Assembly: GCA_964416665.1 (NCBI GenBank)
Contig: CAYQFA010000029.1
Span: 1 to 12,022, forward strand
Direction of reading: 5' to 3'
DNA length: 12,022 bases
Origin: JAKAGE01 sp964416665
Lineage (GTDB): Bacteria > Patescibacteriota > Minisyncoccia > UBA6257 > 2-01-FULL-56-20
Each line of letters opens with the position of its first letter. Positions within the stretch are counted from its first letter, which is position 1. Below, piece by piece: positions 1-5,950 of this stretch. Under the pieces are notes generated by a model. That model was not told where the DNA came from. It saw nothing but the letters and a program-made list of their open reading frames with translations, and ran no database searches. The translations under genes and the position numbers were made by a program.

Positions 1-373
1 GAACAGCATTTGCCGCACCCGTCGTCGGCGCCGAAGCTGAACCAGACACCGGCATCACGCCGGTCTGAACGCCCTGCCCTCCCATCATTCCGTCCGTGGA
101 ATAGACACGAACAGGATATGCGTGATGACCGCCGTATCCTCCTCCGATCATCGTCTTGAACTCGCCCACCTTCACACCAACCCAGAACATGACGAGTAAA
201 ACGACGACACCAAGGATGACGCGGAACAAACGATGGCCTCTTGCTCCACAGCCAGAGCCGCAACCGCATCCACATCCACAACCGCATCCGCAACTGTTGT
301 TGCTCCCGCCGCACATTTTGCCACCACACATCTTTTCACCGCCCACCGGTGAAGTATTCTTTGATTCTTCCAT
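1..373 (-). CDS. Cys-Gly-repeat single-pass membrane protein, partial (C-terminus outside window)
   Basis: Unrecognised protein; 124 residues are visible before the window ends and the frame is still open. Reading from ATG at 373, residues 1-27 are polar with two MCGG units (Cys16, Cys21). Residues 28-39 are six consecutive Cys-Gly pairs, followed by Cys42, giving nine cysteines within 27 residues. Residues 49-67 form one hydrophobic helix ending in FWVGVKVGEFK, and then comes a Gly/His-rich stretch (GGGYGGHH) and a Ser/Ala/Thr-rich tail. Positive residues (R45, H47, R48, R51) precede the helix, which suggests that the Cys array is cytoplasmic. Metal binding is inferred from the cysteine spacing only. 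An in-frame TAA lies upstream of 373, so the start cannot be far upstream. A better-placed ribosome site serves an ATG at 402 in another frame, so the start is not certain. The opposite-strand Pro/His-rich frame here is a shadow. Confidence 0.72.
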   Translation of the reverse strand, partial: MEESKNTSPVGGEKMCGGKMCGGSNNSCGCGCGCGCGCGSGCGARGHRLFRVILGVVVLLVMFWVGVKVGEFKTMIGGGYGGHHAYPVRVYSTDGMMGGQGVQTGVMPVSGSASAPTTGAANAV

Positions 374-402
374 AATAATGAATATATCTTTTTAGTTACC
401 AT

Positions 403-425
403 CCGACCTTTCTCCTTCTATTATA
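403..425 (-). promoter_or_regulatory. Promoter -10 and purine-rich leader of the Cys-Gly protein gene
   Basis: On the minus strand a perfect TATAAT lies at 425-420. It is followed at once by a purine-rich AGAAGGAGAAAGG (419-407) that resembles a Shine-Dalgarno sequence. No good -35 is seen at 17 bp; TTGCAC (451-446) sits 20 bp away. The expected transcript start (about 413) falls inside the purine tract, so the tract may not be available as a full ribosome site. It lies about 9 nt from an ATG at 402 and about 35 nt from the preferred start at 373. Confidence 0.5.
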
Positions 426-436
426 CGCCATTCGCA

Positions 437-465
437 TTGATTGAGGTGCAAGAATCCTCTATAAT
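437..465 (+). promoter_or_regulatory. valS promoter (leaderless arrangement)
   Basis: TTGATT (437-442), a 17-bp spacer and a perfect TATAAT (460-465). The expected start of transcription, about seven bases after the -10, is 471-473. This is two to four bases before the valS ATG at 475, leaving essentially no 5' leader and no room for a Shine-Dalgarno sequence. It is divergent from the promoter of the left-edge gene. Confidence 0.75.
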
Positions 466-474
466 CGAAACATT

Positions 475-2598
475 ATGGAGCCACGATATGACAGCAACGA
501 GATAGAACCGCGCATCTACAAGGCTTGGGAAGCGTCCGGCTACTTCAATCCCGACAATCTTCCCGCCGCCGCGAACCCGGGCGCCGAACCGTTCACCATC
601 ATCATGCCGCCTCCGAACGCGAACGGCCTCTTGCACGCCGGTCACGCCATGTTTGTCACCATCGAGGATATCATGACCCGCTACGCCCGCATGCGCGGCA
701 AGCGTGCGCTCTGGCTCCCAGGCGCCGATCACGCCGGCTTTGAAACGCAGGTCGTCTATGAGCGCAAGCTCGAAAAGGAAGGCCGCTCGCGCTTCGACAT
801 GACCCGCGAGGAACTTCGTCAGGAAATCTGGGATTTCACACAGGACAATAAGACCCGTATGGAAGCAGGCCTGCGCTCGCTCGGCTCATCGTGCGACTGG
901 TCGCGCGAAAAGTTCACGCTCGATCCGGAAATCGTGAAGATCGTCTACGGCACCTTCAAGCGCCTCGCCGACGACGAGCTTCTCTACCGCGGCAAACGCA
1001 TCGTAAGCTGGTGCTCAAAGCATCAGACGTCGTTCTCCAATTTGGAGATCGAGGACGTGGAACGCGTCGACCCGCTCTATTATTTGCAGTACGGCCCGTT
1101 CGTCATCGCGACCACGCGTCCCGAAACGAAATTCGGCGACAAGTACGTGACGATGCATCCGGATGACCCGCGCTACGCGCAGTACAAAGATGGCGACAAG
1201 ATCGCGCTCGAGTGGATTAATGGCCCGATCACGGCGACGATCGTCAAGGATACTGCGAACGACATGGCCTTTGGTACCGGCGTAATGACAATCACCCCGT
1301 GGCATGACGCCGTGGACTTCGGCATCGCCGAACGGCACGACCTCGACCGCGAACAGATCATCGACGAGCGCGGCAAACTCCTCCCGATCGCTGGTGAGTT
1401 CGCGGGCATGAAGATCACCGAGGCTCGCCCGAAGATCGTCGAGAAACTCCGCGAGAAAGGGTTGCTCGTGAAGACCGAGGATGACTACAAGCATGTCGTG
1501 CACACCTGCTACAAATGCGGCACCATCATCGAGCCGCAGATCAAAGACCAGTGGTTCGTCGCCACGAAGCCGCTTGCCGCGCCGGCAATTGCAGCGATCG
1601 AGAAGGGCGAGATCACCTTCACGCCGGAACACTATAAGAAGATCTGCCTCCACTGGCTGGAAAACATCACTGACTGGAACATCTCACGCCAGATCGCGTG
1701 GGGCATTCCCATCCCCGCCAAGCTGTGCAAAGCATGTGGCGCGGGCACAGTTGATCTCGACGATACGGTGAAAAAATGCCCACAGTGCGGCAGTGATGAT
1801 ATCTATAAGGATCCCGACACATTCGACACGTGGTTCTCGTCCGGCCAGTGGCCATTCGCCACGCTCGGATATCCCGATGGTCGCGACTTCAAAACGTTCT
1901 ATCCCACCGACGTCATGGAGACCGCTGGCGAGATCATCTTCTTCTGGGTCACCCGTATGATCATGCTCGGGCTCTACGCCACCGGCGAAATCCCATTTAA
2001 GAAAGTGTATTTACATGGTCTGGTGCTCGACGCGAAAGGACAGAAAATGTCCAAGTCAAAGAACAACGTCATCGATCCTATGGAGATCACAAAGAAATAC
2101 GGCACCGACGCCCTACGCATCGGGCTCGTCATCGGCAATACGCCGGGCACGTCGCTCGCGCTCGCCGAGGACCGCATCCGCGGCTATCGCAACTTCTCGA
2201 CGAAGGTCTGGAACATCGGCCGCTTCATTTTGATGAGCAAGCCTGAGGATACCGAATCGACTTCGGGTACGCCAGTGAATCTCTCGGGGCGCGAAGAGGT
2301 CAAGGAACTCGCGGCACTCAAGGCCGAAGTGGCCCAGCACATCGAAAACTTCGAGTTCCACCTCGCCGCAGAGAAAGCCTATCACTATACCTGGCACACG
2401 CTTGCCGACAAGCTCATCGAAGCCGAGAAGCCGAAGCTGCGCGATGGCAGCGCGGAAGAGAAAGCTGCCTCATACGCCATGCTTGAATACTTATTATTGG
2501 AGTCACTTAAGATGCTGCATCCATTCATGCCGTTCATCACTGAGGAGATCTACCAGATCTTCCGCCCAGGAAAGATGTTGATGGTGGAGGAGTGGTAG
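475..2598 (+). CDS. valS: Valine--tRNA ligase (short, CPR-type)
   Basis: Charges tRNA-Val with valine in the cytoplasm, using ATP. It is a class I synthetase. The PPPNANGLLHAGHA signature at residues 45-58 holds the HIGH-type motif HAGH (54-57), and GADHAGFETQ (83-92) is typical of ValRS. The editing (CP1) domain spans roughly 205-345, with TTRPET at 213-218 and HDAVDF at 277-282. Zinc knuckles are visible at CYKCG (345-349) and at C418/C421 with C435/C438. WNISRQIAWGIPIPA (401-415) and KMSKSKNNVIDP (524-535) complete the catalytic core. The anticodon-binding helical domain follows at about 570-700. The protein stops at PFITEEIYQIF...MVEEW, so it lacks the C-terminal coiled-coil arm of the usual 880-950 aa enzymes. 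Known CPR ValRS can be similarly short, so I take it as functional. The TAG stop lies inside the long inverted repeat. ATG 475 is chosen by homology and promoter position. Confidence 0.97.
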   Translation: MEPRYDSNEIEPRIYKAWEASGYFNPDNLPAAANPGAEPFTIIMPPPNANGLLHAGHAMFVTIEDIMTRYARMRGKRALWLPGADHAGFETQVVYERKLEKEGRSRFDMTREELRQEIWDFTQDNKTRMEAGLRSLGSSCDWSREKFTLDPEIVKIVYGTFKRLADDELLYRGKRIVSWCSKHQTSFSNLEIEDVERVDPLYYLQYGPFVIATTRPETKFGDKYVTMHPDDPRYAQYKDGDKIALEWINGPITATIVKDTANDMAFGTGVMTITPWHDAVDFGIAERHDLDREQIIDERGKLLPIAGEFAGMKITEARPKIVEKLREKGLLVKTEDDYKHVVHTCYKCGTIIEPQIKDQWFVATKPLAAPAIAAIEKGEITFTPEHYKKICLHWLENITDWNISRQIAWGIPIPAKLCKACGAGTVDLDDTVKKCPQCGSDDIYKDPDTFDTWFSSGQWPFATLGYPDGRDFKTFYPTDVMETAGEIIFFWVTRMIMLGLYATGEIPFKKVYLHGLVLDAKGQKMSKSKNNVIDPMEITKKYGTDALRIGLVIGNTPGTSLALAEDRIRGYRNFSTKVWNIGRFILMSKPEDTESTSGTPVNLSGREEVKELAALKAEVAQHIENFEFHLAAEKAYHYTWHTLADKLIEAEKPKLRDGSAEEKAASYAMLEYLLLESLKMLHPFMPFITEEIYQIFRPGKMLMVEEW

Positions 2599-2693
2599 CC
2601 TAGCATAACAGAAAGAGCCCCTTTCTTTTTTGACCTGTCGTGAAGCCGCGACGGTCAAAAAAGAAAGGGGCTCTTTCTGTTATGCTAGGCTAC
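2595..2693. terminator. Perfect 41-bp inverted repeat, bidirectional terminator between valS and gap
   Basis: Arms 2595-2635 and 2653-2693 are perfectly complementary over all 41 positions. The 17-nt centre can pair further (GTCGTG 2637-2642 with CGCGAC 2647-2652, one G-T wobble, loop AAGC). Each arm contains a small intrinsic terminator reading outward from its own gene. On the plus strand this is GAAAG (2611-2615), loop AGCCC, CTTTC (2621-2625), then six T (2626-2631). The mirror image on the minus strand ends in six T at 2662-2657. The valS stop (2596-2598) and the gap stop (2692-2690) are at mirror positions within the arms. Termination in both directions is inferred. The stem is far longer than usual for an intrinsic terminator. 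Confidence 0.9.
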
Positions 2694-3721
2694 AAGATCT
2701 CTGCAACCTTCTCCACGTGTTTGATGAGCGTGCTCACATATCCTGCTTCATTGTCATACCACGAGAGCACCTTCACCAGATCGCCATCAATGACCTTGAT
2801 GAGGTCGAGTGGAACCGTTGCGCCAACTTTCTCGCCAATGATATCCGACGAAACGAGCTGATCGTTCGTGACCTGCAGTATCCCCTTCCAGCGCGGCGAA
2901 TTCGCTGCGTCAGTGAGAATCTTCGCGATCTCCTCCACAGTTGTCGCGCGCTTCGCGAGGAAGGTGATATCGGAAATGGAACCGGTGATGTTCGGTACGC
3001 GGAACGAAAGTCCGTCGAACTTTCCCGCAAGCGCCGGGATCGCGCGCGCAACGGAGATCGCCGCGCCGGTCGTTTCGGGAACGGTGTTCTGTGCCGCCGC
3101 GCGGCCCTTGCGATAATCGTGACCGCCGCGGATCGGGCCGTCAACGAGCGCCTGCGTCGCGGTATAGGCGTGAACCGTCGAAAGCGATGCCTTGATGATG
3201 CCGGGATTTTCCGAGAGCACCTGGATGACCGGTGACGCGGAATTCGTCGTGCATGAACCATTCGACGTGATCGGGCACATCTTCAACTTATCCTCATTCA
3301 CGCCCATCAGCACCGTCTGCCCAGCTTCGCCGTCAGCATCCTTCGCCGGAGCCGTAATCACCACGCGCTTTGCGCCAGCTGCCAAATGCACTTTCGATTT
3401 CTCGTATTCATCAAAAAGTCCCGTCGATTCGATGACGATATCAACCGCGAGATCCTTCCACGGGAGCTGTGTCGGATCCTTCACTTGCAGGAATGCGATC
3501 TCCTTGCCATCGACGATCAGCTTGCCATTCGCGGCATCCGTTTTAATATCTTTTTCATAACGGCCATAGACCGTGTCGTATTTCAAGAGGTATGCCAGAT
3601 TATCGACATCGCCCAAGTCGTTCAACGCGACGATCTCAAGATCCGACTGCCCGAACGCCTGACGGAAGAACAACCGACCGATCCTGCCGAAACCATTTAT
3701 TGCTACGCGTGCTTTCGCCAT
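2690..3721 (-). CDS. gap: Glyceraldehyde-3-phosphate dehydrogenase, type I
   Basis: Oxidises and phosphorylates glyceraldehyde-3-phosphate to 1,3-bisphosphoglycerate with NAD+ in cytoplasmic glycolysis. It has 343 aa, close to the usual 330-345. The N-terminal Rossmann domain carries INGFGRIGR (8-16). Asp35 in ALND favours NAD over NADP by family knowledge. The catalytic cysteine is Cys157 in SNGSCTTN, and the partner histidine is His184 in TVHAYT. TGAA (218-221), the region around DGLSFRVP (236-243) and the C-terminal SWYDNEAGY (320-328) are conserved signatures. The start at 3721 gives MAKARVAINGFGRIG, the normal N-terminus. A longer frame to 3859 would cover the promoter and adds unrelated residues. 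No Shine-Dalgarno sequence is visible. It converges on valS with both stops in the shared inverted repeat. It appears to be a single-gene transcript. Confidence 0.97.
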   Translation of the reverse strand: MAKARVAINGFGRIGRLFFRQAFGQSDLEIVALNDLGDVDNLAYLLKYDTVYGRYEKDIKTDAANGKLIVDGKEIAFLQVKDPTQLPWKDLAVDIVIESTGLFDEYEKSKVHLAAGAKRVVITAPAKDADGEAGQTVLMGVNEDKLKMCPITSNGSCTTNSASPVIQVLSENPGIIKASLSTVHAYTATQALVDGPIRGGHDYRKGRAAAQNTVPETTGAAISVARAIPALAGKFDGLSFRVPNITGSISDITFLAKRATTVEEIAKILTDAANSPRWKGILQVTNDQLVSSDIIGEKVGATVPLDLIKVIDGDLVKVLSWYDNEAGYVSTLIKHVEKVAEIL

Positions 3722-3781
3722 ATGATTTGTTGCGATTATTAAAAAATCGTTAAGTTTATATTGCCTGGTGACGTTTTCTCT

Positions 3782-3810
3782 ATTATATAGCGAAAAGACG
3801 TGGAAACCAA
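3782..3810 (-). promoter_or_regulatory. gap promoter
   Basis: On the minus strand TTGGTT (3810-3805), a 17-bp spacer and a perfect TATAAT (3787-3782). The expected start near 3775 gives a leader of about 54 nt before the ATG at 3721. The leader is AT-rich with no Shine-Dalgarno sequence and only a weak CGAT/ATCG hairpin. This leader makes gap different from the apparently leaderless genes nearby. Confidence 0.7.
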
Positions 3811-3841
3811 AACGCCAAAGGACGACGCATGCATATATGGC

Positions 3842-3870
3842 TTGATATTTTTGGCACAATGGGCTCTAAT
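3842..3870 (+). promoter_or_regulatory. Promoter of the 78-aa gene
   Basis: TTGATA (3842-3847), a 17-bp spacer and TCTAAT (3865-3870; five of six match TATAAT). The expected start is about 3877, leaving a leader of about 16 nt that carries the ribosome site. It is back to back with the gap promoter, with about 30 bp between the two -35 boxes. Confidence 0.65.
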
Positions 3871-3880
3871 CTTAGGGGTA

Positions 3881-3887
3881 AAAGGAG
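3881..3887 (+). promoter_or_regulatory. Strong Shine-Dalgarno site of the 78-aa gene
   Basis: AAAGGAG lies six bases before the ATG at 3894. It is the only well-placed, near-consensus Shine-Dalgarno sequence seen before a supported start in this window. It is the main evidence that this small frame is translated. Confidence 0.7.
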
Positions 3888-3893
3888 TCTCTC

Positions 3894-4130
3894 ATGCTAT
3901 TTCTCGATCCTGTGAATCGCAAAGAAATTCCCGATGAAGTCGTGGAAATCGTCGGAGTCCTAGCAACAACGGGTTTCAGCAATATGGGTTCCGGCCTTGA
4001 GTCGATCAATCAGGGACGGACGACCAAATTGCTCGAAGGAGTGGGATTGAATGCCGGCAAGCTTACCTACAACGGTGCAGTGGTCGGCATTGTCAGAGGA
4101 TCGGCACCCGAAAAACCCAGCTGGATCTAG
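3894..4130 (+). CDS. Small hypothetical protein, 78 aa
   Basis: I do not recognise a family. The protein is acidic at the start (DPVNRKEIPDEVVEIVGVL). Its middle is rich in Gly, Asn and Ser (TTGFSNMGSGLESINQGR), followed by KLLEGVGLNAGKLTYNGAVVGIVRG and a short polar tail ending in KPSWI. There is no signal peptide, membrane helix or cysteine. It is probably a small cytoplasmic alpha/beta protein. The evidence that it is real is its context: a promoter with -35 and -10 at 17 bp, an AAAGGAG six bases before the ATG, a frame that fills the space between promoter and terminator, and a good terminator just after the stop. It is a complete monocistronic unit between gap and the DUF192 operon. Function is unknown. 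Confidence 0.75.
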   Translation: MLFLDPVNRKEIPDEVVEIVGVLATTGFSNMGSGLESINQGRTTKLLEGVGLNAGKLTYNGAVVGIVRGSAPEKPSWI

Positions 4131-4160
4131 CCCGCATTATCCGCATCGCAGTATTTCAAC

Positions 4161-4197
4161 ATCGGGTCGAGGCTCATCGCTTCGACCCGATCATTTT
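4161..4197 (+). terminator. Rho-independent terminator of the 78-aa gene
   Basis: A 13-bp stem with one G-T pair (4161-4173 with 4179-4191), loop TCATC, followed by CATTTTT (4192-4198). It begins 30 bases after the stop codon at 4130. On the minus strand the same stem is not followed by a T tract, so it should act mainly on plus-strand transcripts. It may still partly protect against read-through from the opposite operon, whose last gene ends at 4204. Confidence 0.85.
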
Positions 4198-4203
4198 TAA
4201 TGC

Positions 4204-4800
4204 CTACTGGACCGGTCCGATATTTACCGCATCCCCCACTTTTATGTTGTACTTCGCTACCACATCGGCATTCACTTCCAAAACCTTATCAACGTTGTCG
4301 GGCGAGGTATAAAGAGGAAGGCTCCACAACGCCGCGCCCGGCGGGGGCACCGGAACATTTTCCGCAAAACCCGCCACGGTGTTCCCGCTGATCCAGATCA
4401 TGTCCAAAGGAAAATTCATATCTTTCATCCAAAACGTCTGTACACGACCACCGCCAAAAAGGAACAACATCCCGTCGTTCTCGCCGAGTGAGGTGCGATA
4501 CGAAAGACCGCGCGCTTGTTCAATGCTCGTGCTCGCGATCTCGACGTTGAACATCGCGCCGTCGATGCTCAATTGATCAACGCCGGGTACGGGTGCGGGG
4601 ATCGAAACCGATGAAGATGCCGCCACAGAGGTCATCGTCGCCGCAACTCCCGGTGACGAAGTTTGTACTACGACCGTCGTACGCGGGAGCGGCGGATTTG
4701 CGACGCCAAAAAAAATGTGCCACCAGACGGCGACGGCAAGTATAAGCACTATCAACGCGACGATGGTGAAAATGATCGTCATTTTTTTATTGCCGGACAT
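4204..4800 (-). CDS. Membrane-anchored DUF192 family protein
   Basis: 198 aa. Residues 7-33 form one strongly hydrophobic helix after a short positive N-terminus (MSGNKK), followed by a Pro/Thr/Ser-rich linker (about 35-72). The DUF192 domain (Pfam PF02643) lies at about 75-195. Its signatures are GLSYRTSL...NDGMLFLF (98-115), FWMKDMNFPLDMIWI (123-137) and VLEVNADVVAKYNIKVGD (173-190). In the last motif the family's usual Gly after NA is Asp179. DUF192 proteins are small beta-rich domains, usually exported, without a firmly established biochemical role. The topology here places the domain outside the membrane. The ATG directly abuts the TGA stop of the upstream methyltransferase with no spacer and no Shine-Dalgarno sequence, so translation is probably coupled. 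It is the last gene of a three-gene operon. No T-tract terminator is seen on its strand. Confidence 0.9.
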   Translation of the reverse strand: MSGNKKMTIIFTIVALIVLILAVAVWWHIFFGVANPPLPRTTVVVQTSSPGVAATMTSVAASSSVSIPAPVPGVDQLSIDGAMFNVEIASTSIEQARGLSYRTSLGENDGMLFLFGGGRVQTFWMKDMNFPLDMIWISGNTVAGFAENVPVPPPGAALWSLPLYTSPDNVDKVLEVNADVVAKYNIKVGDAVNIGPVQ

Positions 4801-5301
4801 TCACTGAATAATACCACCGCTCGCGGCATTGCCAAAGCGCAGCCCGAATATCACGATACCGAATGCGACCGCCACGTTCAGCGACTCCTTTTTCCCCATC
4901 ATTGGGATCTCAAGGATACGATCCGCGGTGCGCAAAATCGACGGCAGCAGTCCCTTCACTTCATTGCCGAGAACAATGGCGACACGCGAATCATTATCCA
5001 ACCGCGCGGCATAGTATGGCATCGAACGTTTCGATTGCTCGATCGCGAGGATCTCGTAATCGTCTTTCTTGAGCTGCTTGATAACGCCAGCCGTCGTCTT
5101 CGCCAATTCCCACGCGACATACTGTTCCGCGCCAAGCGCGACCTTCGCAAAATCCGCGCGCACTTCCCTGAAGCGGTCGAGTGGCGACGGCGTGATGCCG
5201 CACAAATAGATCTTTTCCACGCCCGCAGCATCGGCGGTGCGGAAGATCGAACCGACATTATGCACACTGCGGATATCGTGAGCGACGACGACCAGTTTCA
5301 T
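4801..5301 (-). CDS. SpoU/TrmH-type RNA 2'-O-methyltransferase
   Basis: 166 aa, with the SPOUT (trefoil-knot) domain and little else. The three family motifs are present. Motif 1 is DIRSVHNVGSIFRTADAAG (9-27), with the conserved Asn15 and Arg21. Motif 2 is IVLGNEVKGL (109-118), with Glu114. Motif 3 is IPMMGKKESLNVAVAFG (132-148), with the SLN signature at 140-142. The family transfers methyl from S-adenosylmethionine to a ribose 2'-OH of tRNA or rRNA. The exact target cannot be read from the sequence. It has no N-terminal L30e-like substrate-binding extension, so it resembles the short stand-alone members. It starts 10 bp after the stop of the membrane protein upstream, with only a weak AGG before the ATG, and its TGA abuts the next ATG. 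Its companions are envelope proteins, so the operon does not suggest a substrate. Confidence 0.93.
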   Translation of the reverse strand: MKLVVVAHDIRSVHNVGSIFRTADAAGVEKIYLCGITPSPLDRFREVRADFAKVALGAEQYVAWELAKTTAGVIKQLKKDDYEILAIEQSKRSMPYYAARLDNDSRVAIVLGNEVKGLLPSILRTADRILEIPMMGKKESLNVAVAFGIVIFGLRFGNAASGGIIQ

Positions 5302-5311
5302 GCCTGCGTTC

Positions 5312-5917
5312 TTAGAGTTGGAGGTTGCCTCCGCCGATATTGATATTCATCGGCCCGCTAGGCGGCGCAATTTCCTGGAACGGTACGCCCATGAAAGTGG
5401 CCACCTGATTCGCAATGGCGACCTCTTTTCCCGATCCCGCCATCATCACTGCCGGCCCGACGGACAGGCCTGAAGAACTTTTCTGGTGGTCCAAAGGCAA
5501 CTCTTGCCCGTCCTTAAAGACGATGACCGACTGGGACACAAGCACCTGTCGGGGAACAGAGACGCCCCGATTACCAGAAGTGTTCTGATTCTCCATCCGC
5601 CACGACTTCCGCGTCTCAATCCGAAGGACATCACCAGTTGCATAGGTCATTGACTGTCCCCCGATGATCCTCTTTGTTTGATACACGATCTGGCCATTCG
5701 TCTTATTGATGACAACACTGATCGACGAGCTCATAAAGACAACCACGAGGCCCACTACGACGAGCCCGAGCGCGATCCAAAGAGGAGCCGCAACGACGAA
5801 CTGCGTAGAGAACCCGATCCCGATCCCGGCGAGAACGAGAACGATCCCGACAATGATCCCCGTGGCATCCCCTTCTTTGAGCGCCAATGCATCGGTGGTT
5901 TGGTTAATGATTTTCAT
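5312..5917 (-). CDS. Two-helix membrane protein with PH-like C-terminal region
   Basis: 201 aa. A short cytoplasmic head (MKIINQTTDALALKEGD) is followed by two hydrophobic helices at about 19-36 and 43-62, so both ends are probably cytoplasmic. Residues 64-180 look like a beta-rich domain: SVVINKTNGQIVYQTKR (67-83), a GDVLRIETRKSW segment (95-106), QSVIVFKDGQELPL (129-142), and a closing helix with EVAIANQVATFMGVPF (165-180). This order resembles bacterial PH-like (bPH) or photosynthesis-assembly-like membrane proteins, but the assignment is by pattern only. The tail is Gly/Asn-rich (NINIGGGNLQ). It is the first gene of the operon with the methyltransferase and DUF192 genes. The start is set by an extended -10 only six bases upstream, implying a leaderless message. 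Function is unknown. Confidence 0.82.
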   Translation of the reverse strand: MKIINQTTDALALKEGDATGIIVGIVLVLAGIGIGFSTQFVVAAPLWIALGLVVVGLVVVFMSSSISVVINKTNGQIVYQTKRIIGGQSMTYATGDVLRIETRKSWRMENQNTSGNRGVSVPRQVLVSQSVIVFKDGQELPLDHQKSSSGLSVGPAVMMAGSGKEVAIANQVATFMGVPFQEIAPPSGPMNINIGGGNLQL

Positions 5918-5923
5918 GCCTTT

Positions 5924-5932
5924 ATTATAGCA
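5924..5932 (-). promoter_or_regulatory. Extended -10 promoter of the membrane protein/SpoU/DUF192 operon
   Basis: On the minus strand TGC-TATAAT (5932-5924) is an extended -10 with a perfect hexamer. Only six bases separate it from the ATG at 5917, so transcription should begin at or next to the start codon. No -35 is visible; where one would lie, the sequence is the end of the M23 gene. The 15-bp context TTTGCTATAATAAAG also occurs exactly before the gene at 10836. Confidence 0.72.
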
Positions 5933-5950
5933 AACCGGGCGAAGCGTGGG

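Noticed and set aside
156..395. 79-aa plus-strand Pro/His-rich frame at the left edge
   Set aside because: Complement of the Cys-Gly repeat. The minus-strand frame has a coherent head, membrane helix and tail and remains open to the window edge.
1015..1653. 212-aa minus-strand frame inside valS
   Set aside because: Shadow of conserved ValRS codons; no independent signals.
2595..2693. Terminal inverted repeats of an insertion sequence or MITE
   Set aside because: The arms enclose only 17 bases, no target-site duplication is visible, and each arm carries a terminator with a T tract ending its own gene.
3722..3859. N-terminal extension of gap to an ATG at 3859
   Set aside because: The extra 46 residues do not resemble GAPDH, and the stretch contains the TTGGTT-17-TATAAT promoter. 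MAKARVAINGFGRIG at 3721 is the normal start.
4161..4197. Bidirectional terminator serving the DUF192 operon as well
   Set aside because: The stem is symmetrical, but only the plus-strand side is followed by a T tract; the minus-strand continuation is GTTGAAATACTG.
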